Below, one piece after another: positions 46,388-57,421 of a stretch of 64,000 bases of DNA (its first letter is position 1; every line of letters starts with the position of its first letter). The notes below the pieces were generated by a model. It was not told the origin of the DNA and did no database searches. It saw nothing but the letters and a program-made list of their open reading frames with translations. Source of the DNA: Chimonanthus salicifolius (taxonomy: Eukaryota; Streptophyta; Magnoliopsida; Laurales; Calycanthaceae). A program made the position numbers and the translations under genes. The DNA is taken from contig CM023532.1 of NCBI GenBank assembly GCA_013350335.1, positions 94,423,064 through 94,487,063 of the forward strand, given 5' to 3'.

Positions 46388-47178
46388 GGGGTTCGGCCAT
46401 CCAATGTGGTCGAACCCTATACCCATGTTTTGGACCCATTTTCACTTACATTTCATGTCCATTAAATCATGTAAGAATCAGCATAATATTATCGGATTTT
46501 ACCTTTCAAAAACGATACAAAAACAGTCCATAAAAAGTCTATGGTTTACATGTTTTCCAACATGAAAACCAACATTCTTTTACATGGGGTTCGGCCCTCC
46601 ATGGTAGCCGAACCCAATGGTTATGTTTACTGTTTTTAAACCTCAGATAATCATGTAATAACAGTATATTAAAATCAGGTTTTACCTTTCAAACAAACAT
46701 CCAAAATTAGCCCAATTTCATAGGGTTCGGCCATGCTCATTGGCCGAACACCATGACCTTTGGTTTTGAACATTTAACCTTTTATCTTGGGTCTGAAACC
46801 AACACCCAAATCCATGTTTTAACCTCCTTAAAACATGCATTTTAAATCCAACAATAACATCTAATATCAGTCCCAAATCATATGGTTTTAATTTCCAAAA
46901 ACTATCAAAAACAACCACTTGTTTTCATGGGGTTCGGCCATGCTAAGTGGCTGAACCCAATGGTCCATTTCCATCTTTTAATCCACTGATTTCAGACCAT
47001 ATGAACTTCAGTCCCTATGTCATTCAGATCCATGTTTTTAACCATTCTAAAACATGTATTTAAATCTTAAATCAAAACCCAAAAACAGTCCACAAAATCC
47101 ATGGTTTTCATGTTTCAAAACATGAAAACCAAGCCATCTCTTACATGGGGTTCGGCCCTCCATGATGGCCGAACCCAA
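46388..47178. repeat. Hairpin array in the LTR of element 5
   Basis: Hairpins lie at 46389-46417, 46587-46614, 46725-46750, 46931-46957 and 47148-47175. Two (46587, 47148) have the variant loop side TTCGGCCCTCCATG. Confidence 0.85.
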
Positions 47179-47300
47179 TGGTCATCTTAATCATTTCTAA
47201 ACCTCCATTAATCAAGGTTAATCATTGGTGTATTCGGCCATGATCATGGCCCAATCTACACCCTATTTGTTCCATGTTTTTCAACAAAACTCAATGAATT

Positions 47301-47306
47301 ACTCAC
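47301..47306 (-). promoter_or_regulatory. Candidate 5' splice donor in the LTR of element 5
   Basis: The minus strand reads AATTG then GTGAGT after a purine-rich tract (47310-47390). Confidence 0.42.
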
Positions 47307-48415
47307 CAATTTTCCAAGCCTTTCTTCTTGACTTTTGATCCTTGCTTCCTATCTTTTATTTCCTCCTTTCTTCCTTAATTCCTTGCTGCTTTAAGCTTGA
47401 ATATTTGGTACCAAAAGCCTCTGCTGTTCCAGCCGAGAAAACCAATTGGAGAGAGGGAGAAAGATATGGGATTGTAAGGCTTTCACAATGATAAAAATCG
47501 GCCAAACATGGGTGCTTATTGTTTTTGTATTTCAGCCCCCAAAACCCCTCCACTCCCTCATCAATTCATGCACACAACGATGGGTCTTGGGTGCTATCCA
47601 AGGCACCCCTTGGCAGCTACCCATGCAGCCATTCAGTTTACCATGTAACTCACCTCAAACCCATCATTTACATTAACCATTCACCATGGAACTCACCAAA
47701 ACAAGTCCCCAACGTGTGGGACTTGTTTTGGTTGGTTTGAGACCAGCCAACCTCTTCAAATTCCCATTAAACTCACTGATTTGCAGTCCCTTGGATTTCC
47801 ATTTTGACTCATCCAACTCAAGATATTTTTATTCCAATCCCAACTCACCCAACTCACATACTTAATGCATTTCATTTAATGCACATGTGTTGACTCACTA
47901 CTTGATTTAATTCAACTCACTTCAGTCCCACTCAACTGATTTGACTCGTGTTTTAGCTCCCTTGAGGGTCCACACGGTCAACAATAGTCAACTCGACCCG
48001 TTGGGTCCACTTTTAGCTCCTTGACCCGTTTTTGACTCCATGACCCAAATATGGAATTTTGGTCATTTGTAAATGGTTTTCACATATGGATCAAGCCTAC
48101 CCATTTCTTCCCCACTTGATTTCCAATCAAATAGGCTTAACCCCCTTTAATTTAAATTCACAAAACGGTCAAATAATTCAGTAAGACCCGATGGGTCCCA
48201 TTTGGGCCCTTTGACCCATTTAGCCATTTTTGACCCAAATGATGAAAATTACCCATCCAATCAAGCTTAACACTCATAATGTGCTCATATGATTTTAATT
48301 TGAGCAATGGGCCCCACTATTTCCTTACTTAACATCACAAAATAATTAATTTAACAACTCAGGGGCATTTTTGTAATTTTCCACTTCATTGAGAAATTGG
48401 GGTGTTACAATATAA

Positions 48416-48425
48416 CCCTCTTTTT
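48416..48425 (-). other. Polypurine tract of element 5
   Basis: Minus-strand AAAAAGAGGG, six bases upstream of the LTR start. Confidence 0.75.
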
Positions 48426-48472
48426 AAAATTTTCGTCTCGAAAATCAAGTAAATTAGGGTTCTCAAATTAAA

Positions 48473-48817
48473 TTACACAAATAATTTGGGGTGAGCTGTT
48501 CTCATCTCCGATTCAAGTTCCCATGTGGCCTCTTCATCACCATGACGGTCCCATACCACTTTTACGAACTGAATCGCTCTGTTTCGCAACACCCTTTGTT
48601 CGGTCTCCACTATTCTGACCAGCTTCTCGACGTATGTCACGTCGCTTTGTACTTCAATATCTTGAACATTTAAAACATGGGATGGATCCGGATTGTATTT
48701 CCTTAGCATCGACACATGAAACACATCATGTAGAGCTGCTAACTGCGAAGGAAGTGTTAACTGCTAAGCAACATCCCCCATCCTTCTCATGATGGAAAAC
48801 GGTCCCACATATCTTGG
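48473..48817 (-). pseudogene. pol: pol: C-terminal chromodomain-like tail of element 5
   Basis: The minus-strand frame from 48724 down to the stop at 48473 carries FHVSMLRKYNPDPSHVL and the chromodomain-like segment ending ATWELESEMRTAHP. Upstream two in-frame stops (TAG just after GKL near 48818, and TAG near 48765 where relatives have Tyr) separate it from the integrase frame. Confidence 0.8.
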
Positions 48818-50066
48818 CTACAGTTTTCCTTTCTTACCAAACCTCATGTACCCTTTCCGTGGCGAGACCTTTAAAAATACCAAATCTCCCACTTCAAATT
48901 CCAAAAACCGTCTCCTTTTATCAGCATAACTCTTCTGCCGACTCTGTGCAGTCAATAACTGTTGACGTATCAACTTAATCTGTGCAGTAGTCTCTGCGAC
49001 TAGTTCCGGTCCAATCAATGCAGGCTCTCCTGCCTCTGTCCAACATACTGGTGACCTACACGGTCTACCATATAACGCCTCGTATGGAGCCATCTGAAGA
49101 CTTGCCTGATAGCTGTTATTATACGAGAACTCCACCAGTGGTAAGTGGTCCTCGCATCCACCCTTGAAATCTAACATGCATGCTCTCAACATGTCTTCCA
49201 AGGTTTGTATTGTTCTTTCAGACTGTCCATCGGTCTGTGGATGGAAAGCGGTGCTAGTCAATAAGTCTGTCCCCATGGCTGACTGCATGTTTTGCCATAC
49301 TCTGCCGGTAAAACGGCCATCTCTGTCCGATACTATCGTTCGGGGAATTCCATGTAGTCGAATGATCTCTTTAATGTACCGCCGACCCAACGTTTCAGAT
49401 GAATCTGTCATCTTGATAGGAATGAAATGTGCGGACTTTGTCAGTAGGTCGACTACGACCCATATGGCGTCATTGCCCTTTGAAGACCTGCAACCCCGAT
49501 ACAAAGTCCATGGAAATGTGTTCCCATTTCCATTCTGGCACTGCTAAGGGTTTGAATAACCCTGGTGGCTTTTGGTGTTCAGTCTTAACTTGCTGACAAG
49601 TTAGACAATGTGCCACGAATTCTGCCACATCCCTTTTTAGCCCATGCCACGAATAATGCCTCTTTAAATCATGGTACATTTTGGTGCTACCTGGATGAAT
49701 AGAGAGCTTGGATTGATGTGCCTGAATCAGTAGCTCTTTCCGGCAACTCTTTGGCACATATGTTCTTCCCCGGAATATAAGACCTTGTCCTGGCCGTAAT
49801 TCCCATTCCGGTACAATGGTGCCAGTAGACATCTTGGCCCATATGTCCTCCACTTCCGGGTCTGTTCTTTGTTCTTGTTCAATCTTGGTGACTATACTGG
49901 ACCGTACGATTAAATTATACATACTCCCATAGTTGTTGATATGAAGATTGAACTCTCGAATGGTGTGCAGTATCTCCCATTCTGTTCTGATTAAGCATAC
50001 GACAGACGCATGAGATAGGCGGCTGAGAGCATCTGCCACCTTGTTCGCCTTGCCTGGATGGTATCG
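48818..50066 (-). pseudogene. pol: pol: integrase of element 5
   Basis: Two minus-strand frames, 50039-49470 and 49504-48818, hold a complete integrase pattern. It has an H2C2 zinc motif (HPGSTKMYH...HCLTCQQ, all four ligands kept) and a DDE core with VVVD, SDRDGRF and GQSER. The C-terminal part continues to GDLVFLKVSP. A small deletion near 49491, inside the segment following DFVSGL, puts the halves in different frames. A 1-nt lesion near 50066 separates the integrase from RNase H. Confidence 0.87.
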
Positions 50067-51891
50067 AAGCCAAACTCATAATCTGCCAGATATACCATCC
50101 ATCTTCGCTGCCTGAGGTTGAGCTCCTTTTGATCAAAAAGATATTTTAAGCTCTTATGATAAAAAAATACCTCAAATTTCTCGCCGTAGAGATAGTACCT
50201 CCAACTTTTAAGAGCGAAGACCACTGCAGCTAGCTCCAAATCATGTGTGGGATAGAGACGTTCACACGGCTTCAACTGCCTTGATCCATAAGCCACCACA
50301 CGATGACGTTGCATGAGAGAACACCCTAGTCCCTCTCCTGAAGCATCGCATTGTACTTCATATCCTTTGCCCCTTTCCGGCAAAATTAAAATAGGAGCAG
50401 TGGTAAGTTTCTCTTTCAGCGTTTCAAATCTCCGATTACACTGATCTGTCCACTCATACTTGACTCCTTTCTGAGTAAGTCGAGTCAACGGAGACGCTAT
50501 CTTGGAAAAGTCCATGATAAATTTCCGATAATAACCCGCCAGTCCTACGAAACTGCGGATCTCGGTCACATTCTTTGGCGCTTTCCACTCACTTACTGCC
50601 GCCACTTTAGCTGGATCCACTGCTATACCGTTTTTTGTTATGACATGCCCCAAGAAATTGACCTCGGATAACCAGAATTCACATTTACTGGCCTTGGCAT
50701 ATAGCTTATTTTGCCTCAAAATATTTAAAACTATCCGTAAGTGCTCTGCATGTTCTTCCTGACTCTTGGAATAGATCAGAATGTCATCAATGAATATGAT
50801 TACAAACTGATCCAGGTAGGGACGGAAGACTCTGTTCATTAAATCCATGAACACAGCCGGTGCATTTGTGAGTCCAAATGGCATGACCAGGAACTCAAAC
50901 AGTCCATACCGCGTCAGAAAAGCTGTCTTTTCTATGTCTTCCTCGCTAACTCGGATTTGATGATAACCACACATCAAATCGATCTTTGAAAAACGACTAG
51001 AACCCCTCAACTGGTCAAATAAATCATCGATCCTGGGTAGAGGGTACTTGTTCCGGACTGGTAGTTGATTCAACTTCCGGTAGTCCACGCACATCCGTAG
51101 TGAACCGTCCTTCTTCTTCACAAGCAGCACTGGTGCTCCCCATGATGATGTATTGTTCCGGATGCAACCCAGCCTAAGCAGTTCATCAATCTGTTTCTTT
51201 AGCTCCGACATTTCGGCTGGTGCCATCCGATAGTGTGGTAATGACACTGGTGCTGTGTCGGGGTACAACTTGATCTCGAAGTTAATCTCCCTCATAGGTG
51301 GTAAACTAGGGAGTTCCTTTGGGAATACATCCACAAATTCTTGTACAATTGCTGGAAGTTCGGTAACTGGAGCTTTGTTTATGGTGATATTATTCAATAC
51401 CACGTGGTTCAACCCTTCCTGTAATCCACTTTGTTTATTTGCACGGACTACATATTGCTTGCCCTCGGGTGACTTAAATGTCACTCTTCGACAATAACAG
51501 TCGATGTTGGCATGAAACTTTACCAACCAATCCATACCTAATATAATATCATATTCAGACATGTCCAGCACTAGATAATTGAACTCAAATCTGAGTCCAG
51601 CTAACTCAGTGTTAACCGCTGTACATATAAGTCCCAATGCCGAATCTCCAACAGGGGATACAATAGTAAGTGCTGTGGCTAATCTTTGAACTAATGTACC
51701 AGTAGCAGTAATAAACGATGCAGCTATAAAGGAGTGTGATGCTCCATAATCAAATAGTGCATATGCATATGAGCTACTCACTACCGCCATACCTTGTATC
51801 ACAGCATGCTCCTCTTTCTCTTGAGAAGTTAGAGTAAATAATCGTCCTGAACCAGCAGGATCAGACCTTCGACCTCCTCGACCTTGCATTC
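50067..51891 (-). pseudogene. pol: pol: protease, reverse transcriptase and RNase H of element 5
   Basis: One open minus-strand frame covers an RG-rich linker (GRGGRR), protease, RT and RNase H. The protease active site reads DYG (51743-51751) instead of D-S/T-G, which should abolish activity. RT is intact with [19 protein letters not shown] and FIDD at 50783-50794. RNase H has CDASGEGLG, but the later conserved Asp of DHKSL is Tyr (FFYHKSL). The frame is also open past 51891 into the antisense strand of element 6's LTR as far as 52078, which creates a spurious 695-codon chimera; those first about 62 codons are not pol. Confidence 0.9.
51887..51891 (+). other. Target-site duplication, left copy, of element 6
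   Basis: CATTC, identical to 63786-63790; the site is in the gag-protease linker of element 5. Confidence 0.93.
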
Positions 51892-52983
51892 TGTAATGGC
51901 CCGAAATTTTTAAATCAATAAATATGTGAATATTATTTATTTTAATGATGAAAATTGGAAATTGGTGGAATAAATGGTAAATGGGCCAAAATTTGGACAA
52001 AGGCCCAAATATGGCCCAATAGACCATGGATTGCATTTTAAAGTCATTTAAGTGGTCAATGATGGCCAATTGGGCCATGGGTGGTCAAATTGGGTCAAAT
52101 AACCATTTGGGACCCAATGGGTCAAGATGGTTAAGCTCTAAGGTAAATGGGTAAGATGGAAATGTAATTGGGCCATGGGCCCAATGATGATCCAATTGGT
52201 TGTAGTGGGCTTAATAAAATTTAAATCACCTAAGTTATTTGGAATTAAACCAAGGTGATGTGGCCAAGTGGTACCCACCTCCACCTCATCAAGTGAGGTG
52301 GCGTGTGGGCCAAGGTTTGGTGGGACCGGCCACCATAGTTGATTTGGTCAACCATGGGTGGAGTAATGGAGTTAGGTTAAGTACAAATGGATTAACCTAA
52401 GGTAATTACCTAATTAATTAAATAATTAAATTATTTAAAATGGTGGTTAAAAGTGGTCAAAGTGGGGCCAAGAGGTGAAGACCCACCTCATTCCAACCTC
52501 AAATATGAAACACGTTGGGCTTGGTGGTGATTTAGATAACCACCACCATAAAGCAATTTAAATATCTCAAAAATATCTTAAGGTTGGTGAATGTAATTAA
52601 TGTAAAGTAAAAAAATTGGGATAAGCCTCATCTTTTCCTTTCTTTCTCTCTTTTCATTCTCATTTCAATCCTTCACTCTCTTATGACCGTCCCACACTAG
52701 GAAGGAGGAGAGAAGAAGGAAATTAAGGAAAGGAAGCTAAGAAGAGAAGGAGAGAAGAAAGAACTAGAATTTTAAGGAAAATCACCCTAAGATCAAGGTG
52801 ATCATCTCCCCTCTCATCATCTCTCTCTCTCCCTCTCTCAATTTAAACCCTACCTTGGCCGATCCTAAGGTTGGGGGTTGCCACCATGGATCAAGAATCT
52901 TGACCTACCAAAGATCAAGAGGAAGGAGAGAGGAGGCTAAGGAAACCGACGGGAGTGCCGGAAGTCGGAGGAGACGACGGATT

Positions 52984-52990
52984 GTAAGTA
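52984..52990 (+). promoter_or_regulatory. Candidate 5' splice donor in the 5' LTR of element 6
   Basis: GATT then GTAAGTA after GGAGGAGACGACG. The 3' LTR copy is at 60607-60613. Confidence 0.47.
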
Positions 52991-55319
52991 TTTCTTAAAC
53001 AAGAAAATTTGGATTTTTAGGGTTTAAGAATTGGAATTTATTTTTGTGAATTTAATGGTGGTTACATAAGTTTATGCCATGGATTTTAAATCCATCAAAT
53101 GGAAGGAATGGTAAGTAATGTATGTTTTTTTTAGGATTTTGAGAAAATGGAAGATGGAGAAAACCCTAAATGGGTGAATTAGGAGTAGGGAAAAGAAATA
53201 AATAAGTGATTATGTGCATTGGGTAATTTATGAAATCAAGCATGGAAGTGGATGATTGGAAGAAAAATCATGGGCCATAGGGTTGGGCCATGTAGCATGG
53301 CCGAACCCCATGGTGAGTGATTAGCCAATTGATATAATTGGTTAAGGTTTTGATAAGTGGAAGAAAATGAGGGTAGCAAATGAAAATTAGGATTTTAAAT
53401 GGGTCAATGTAGGTGTTTGGAGCAATGAATGGTGGATCATGAACCATGGATTCGGCCATGGTAAATGGCCGAAACCTATGGTGGTGTAATGGTGATCAAA
53501 TGATGGGTTTAAGGGATGCAAAAGTGGGATTAATGTATTAATGAGTTTAGGGTTTTGAATGAGTAATGTTGTGGCCTTAAGAGGCATAGAAAAATAATGG
53601 AACATGAACCATGGGTTCGGCCATGGTGTATGGCCGAACCCTATGGTCATGTATTACAAATTTTAAAGGGGTTTAAAAAGGATGGAAAATGGGAAGATTC
53701 AATGGGTTAAGTATGTTTGAAACCATGAAAAGATGAGGGGGAATGTTATTAGTTTTGATGGGCTCAAGAGATGAAACAAATGTTGATCAAATGAATGATC
53801 TAAATAAATGATGAAATTCCCATATAGAGGGATTTGTGATAAATTAAAATGTGAGCAATGGACCCAAGGAAAAAAAAAAAATGGGAAAAGGACACCATGG
53901 GTTCGACCATGGTGTATGGCCGAACCCATGGCCCGTTTGTGAGCCTTTTGATGGGTTAGATTGGAGTATGAAGGTGTTTAAATTGATTGGGATTAGGTTA
54001 AAGACTTATTTTTAATAAGTTCATATTATGGTTGATAGGTCACTAATAGATCTAAGTTGTGGATCAATTTTGGACTTAAGTGTGGCTAAGTTAATAGATT
54101 TTAAGGTGGTTAAGGTTGATGATTCAAATCTATAAATAGGCCAAAGAAAGAATGGGGTAAAGACATCATGGGTTCGGCCATGGTGTATGGCCGAACCGAT
54201 GACCCATTTGTGGGTAAACTTATGAATAAATTTGGTATGATGTATGTGAGAAAGGAATGAGGATTAGAGTGTTTAAGTGGCTAATTTTTAGTGTTGTTAG
54301 TTGTAATGGAAGTGTGATTAAGTAATGATAAGTTAAGTGTATGGTTTAGGTTCTCTCAATGGAGGGACTTATGATGAATTTAATGTGTAACCAAAGACCA
54401 AGGACAATGGAGATTTGGTTAAATTTAAAGGGCTGAATTTTAATGACTCAATTGTAGATCATTATGGCCTAAGGTTAATGTGTTTGTACATGTTTAAAGT
54501 AACGGACTTTAGGTTAAATTAAGTGGCTGACTTTATTGATTTTAAGATATGGGTGATGGGTCATTGATGGATCCAAATCTATGAATCATCTATGGACTTA
54601 ATCATGCATGGATGAATGAGTGATTAACCATGGAGAAGAGGTAGTGGCAAAACCGTAAATAATGGCTAAAATGAAGAACTCCATGGGAGATGATCATGGG
54701 TTTAGGGATTCTAAGTAATAGCATTATGTAGGGTAAAATAAAGCCTGGGAGGCTGATTTTACACTCATGTAATTAAAATGTGGACTGATTAATGTGTAAT
54801 AAGGTACTGGACATCGCAAGCGGTACGCGTGTCGGTAGCTGGACTGTCGGACGGAAACGAAAGAAAGAACGCTAGTCGGTATTTGGTAGGATTCTAACCT
54901 TTTTTGTAAGCCATGGATGGAGTGATGGTTTCTTTGAATTACTTTGGAAATTATATGGTTTGGTTAAGACTGGTTTTGAATTATGTATTACGTAGGGGTT
55001 TTCATTTGATTTATTCTGGTAAGTATATGATTGGTTTATAAATGGGTTTTAAAGCTATGATGTGGTTATTGAGGCTTTTCTTGATCTATTTTTGATAATC
55101 AAGTTATATGTTTTATGGATGGGATTTTTTTAAATGTCATGGTTTGTTATTATATTCATTACATGGCATATGACATCTACATCTCATGCATGGCATGGGA
55201 GGGATATGACAGGGGAAGGATGAAATGAAACCGGAGTCCATGCTCCATCGGGACGACCGATAAACAGACATGGAGATATTTTAATGTATTTGATTTATCA
55301 GGGATGTTGTATGAAATTA

Positions 55320-55500
55320 TGATACCTTGATGATGGTTCTTCCATCAAGGGGGATGATTTGTGATTGGTTATATCTGGACGAGGTTTTGCCGTCCAGGGG
55401 GATGATTTGTGATTGGTTATATCTGGATGAGGTTTTGCCATCCAGGGGGATGATTTGGGAGTGTGTATATTTTGATGAGGCAGTGCCTTCAAAGGGGATA
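55320..55500. repeat. 48-bp stem-loop repeat with paired base changes
   Basis: GGGGGATGATTTG recurs at 55349, 55397 and 55445, period 48 bp. The stems just before each are CTTGATG/CATCAAG, CTGGACG/CGTCCAG and CTGGATG/CATCCAG, so both arms change together. A fourth, weaker stem (TTTGATGAGG...CCTTCAAA) follows. The 3' LTR copy is at 62942-63122. Confidence 0.88.
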
Positions 55501-56166
55501 TGGCATCGGGATACTAAAGATGATGGGTGGGATTCATAACACAGACACCCATGGCATGACATTCATCTTATAGTTTTTTTGTTCCTTATATGATTTCATA
55601 TGTGTTTGTTATCACTAATCCATGTGTTAGCCCTACTCGGAGTCCTACTGGGCGTGTTGTCTAACGCCCTACTTCTACCCTAGCTGATGACGCAGGAGGT
55701 GGCGAAGCGGAAGGAAGAGACGGGAGCCAAGCTAAGGAGCTTGGAAAGGCCTGCTAGATAGTTACTAATGTTTATTTCGGATAATGTAATTTACAATAGT
55801 TTAGCTTGTCGGAAATGTAATAAATTAGATTACTTGCTATGTTTTGGGATTATATTTTCGACATTATGATTTTGAGGTATTTTAGTAATTTAAATGGATG
55901 TTATCTTCCCTGCGATCTCAAATTTGTAGGGTAGTCCTTATTGTTAATTCCGAATATAGTTGTATTATTCCTTGATGCTTGTTGTCTACGTGTGAACTGT
56001 TCTCCGTGGACTTCGTTCCACGCACACGTAGGGTTGGCCAGTTAAGGGCCGGGCTTTAGAAGCTCGGACTTAACTCGCGTCGTGACGTCCGCGCCCTTTG
56101 TCACTCTTTATTAAAAAAAAAAAAAATAGACTCTGATTTTAGGTGAAAAGGGACGGGCGTTACAGT

Positions 56167-56178
56167 TGGTATCAGAGC
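56167..56178 (+). other. Primer-binding site of element 6
   Basis: TGGTATCAGAGC, canonical, two bases after the LTR. Confidence 0.92.
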
Positions 56179-56389
56179 GAACTTGGAAGAATGAATCTCT
56201 CGAAGTAAGATTAAGACGGTTGCATGTCTCACTGGCAGCTAAGAATCCCAACCGACCGACTCTTCGGAGTCCGCTGCACGGGGGCCGGGTTAATTTACTT
56301 CGATTGACTCAAACTGAAGTATTCAGTCTGAGAACAACATTTGACGAAAAATAATGATAGCAAGGGAAGAAAGATTCATCCTAAGTTAA

Positions 56390-56900
56390 ATTTATCAAAC
56401 GTAGCAATATAGGGCTTATTTCCCCCGAAAATGAAAACACAGTACTTTGATACTTAGGAAATTTTCCCCAAAACAAGGTGTGATCACTTAGAAATCTTTC
56501 CCCCGAATTGATGAAACAATGATAACTTTATCAAACGTAGCGAAAATAGGATGTGTTTCCCCAGTATTCTTAAGTTGAACAACAAACAGTAGGAGTTTAG
56601 AGATTCTCCCCCCAGAAACAAAGGAAAACCAAGTGTGCTTATTTGGCAACTTTCCCCCAAATGGAAAAAAAAAAAAACAGTGATACTTAGGAAAATTTCC
56701 TCCAAAATGAGAAAACAAATCTAGTTTTCCCCAATTAATGGAACAATGATGGATTTGTCAAATGTAGGAAAATTTGCCCCATCTCACCAAATGGAACAAG
56801 CATTGGTACTTAGGGATGTTATTCCCAAAACTAAGTGTGCTAGTTTGGAAAATTTTCCCCAAAATACGTTGTGTTATATATAGGAAAATCCCCAAAACCT
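56390..56900 (+). repeat. Leader repeats of element 6
   Basis: About eight imperfect units combine (A)TTTTCCCC(C)AAA, ATGA(A/G)AACA and TTGATACTTAGG or TATCAAACGTAGC. This is the longest of the leader arrays. It has no coding content. Confidence 0.65.
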
Positions 56901-57062
56901 AGATTGGTTTTATTGGAAACTGCTGTGGATGGTGTTTGTGTATTCTATTGTATTTTATGATATAGATAAGTCAAATGATGGGGAGTATATGGAGCCGTGG
57001 GGTAAGGAAACCCCTAGCTGTCCCGTAGATTTGGTGTCTGCATCTAGCATAAGCAGTTAGCC

Positions 57063-57421
57063 TGGACTTTCAGGAGGGACCTCCCGAGGAAGATGAAGGG
57101 GATTTATCATCTCTTCCTGAAGAGAATGTGGAAGACTTTCCGATGATAAGAAAGTCGGTAGGGGAAATGGGACCCGATTATAGGTACGAGTTGTGCAACC
57201 AGGTTGGGCACAACTGCGCATATTGTCCCTACCCTTTTGAAGTGGTATGCCCGGTTTGTGGGCTACATGGACATGGGAAAGAAAGGACTAACTGTCCTTA
57301 TGTTGGAGGACCAGGGATAATATCTTGGTTGACATGTGAAGTACTGGGTCACATGTCGGTGTCATGCCCTGACAGTTCCTTTGTGTTTGAGGATGATGCA
57401 GGGTCTTCTATGAAAGATTAG
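57063..57421 (+). pseudogene. Gag-derived protein with three CCHC-like knuckles
   Basis: From about 57063 one frame is open to the stop at 57419-57421: the acidic QEGPPEEDEGDLSSLPEEN region, then three tandem knuckle-like motifs. These are YELCNQVGHNCAYC (first Cys is Tyr; element 3 keeps Cys), CPVCGLHGHGKERTNC (C-x2-C-x4-H-x6-C) and WLTCEVLGHMSVSC (first Cys is Trp). Upstream the frame is lost: a 1-nt insertion near 57050 and no ATG in the conserved place. The knuckle pattern differs from the standard Gag knuckle in element 2, so this may be a diverged or acquired nucleic-acid-binding module. Confidence 0.6.

Larger units (their letters stand above)
44841..48409 (-). repeat. 3' LTR of element 5 (3,569 bp)
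   Basis: Read on the minus strand from TGTAACACCCC at 48409 to GGGGCGTTACA at 44841. Modules: U3 motifs (47960-48260), CT/GA-biased tract (47310-47400), donor GTGAGT (47301-47306), hairpin array, minisatellite and GGGCG hairpin (about 45308-45330). Confidence 0.92.
44841..51891 (-). mobile_element. Element 5: minus-strand Ty3/gypsy chromovirus, split by element 6 (continues at 63786)
   Basis: On the minus strand the 3' LTR is 48409 down to 44841, preceded by PPT and pol (51891 up to 48473). The gag side continues at 63786-64000 after element 6 and runs off the window. It has a near-complete pol that has lost function by few lesions, so it is younger than element 2. It is inserted in LTR K; the left TSD half should be GTTAT (44836-44840). 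Confidence 0.9.
51892..56164 (+). repeat. 5' LTR of element 6 (4,273 bp)
   Basis: TGTAATGGCCC to GGCGTTACA. Modules: GACCCAATGGGTC (about 52111), CCACCTCA/TGAGGTGG (52280-52300), TTGATTTGGTCAACCATG (about 52339), CT tract (52820-52840), GA tract with donor GTAAGTA (52984-52990), hairpins at 53280-53308, about 53450-53476, 53613-53641, 53900-53928 and 54171-54197, a perfect TATAAATA at 54131-54138, covarying stem-loop repeats (55320-55500) and a GGGCG hairpin near 55650. Confidence 0.94.

Noticed and set aside
49991..52078. A 695-residue protein as a single gene
   Set aside because: Its first 62 codons are antisense LTR of element 6; the rest is pol of element 5. The junction coincides with the LTR edge and TSD.
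54131..54138. TATAAATA as the promoter TATA box of the LTR
   Set aside because: It is perfect in element 6 but its aligned positions in element 3 and others are not TATA-like, so I did not call it a promoter; it remains the main competitor to the leader-intron model.
56484..56718. Minus-strand frames of 73-76 codons in the leader of element 6
   Set aside because: They come from translating the GGGGAAA leader repeats and have repetitive Phe/Gly-rich sequence; no counterpart frame is kept in element 2.
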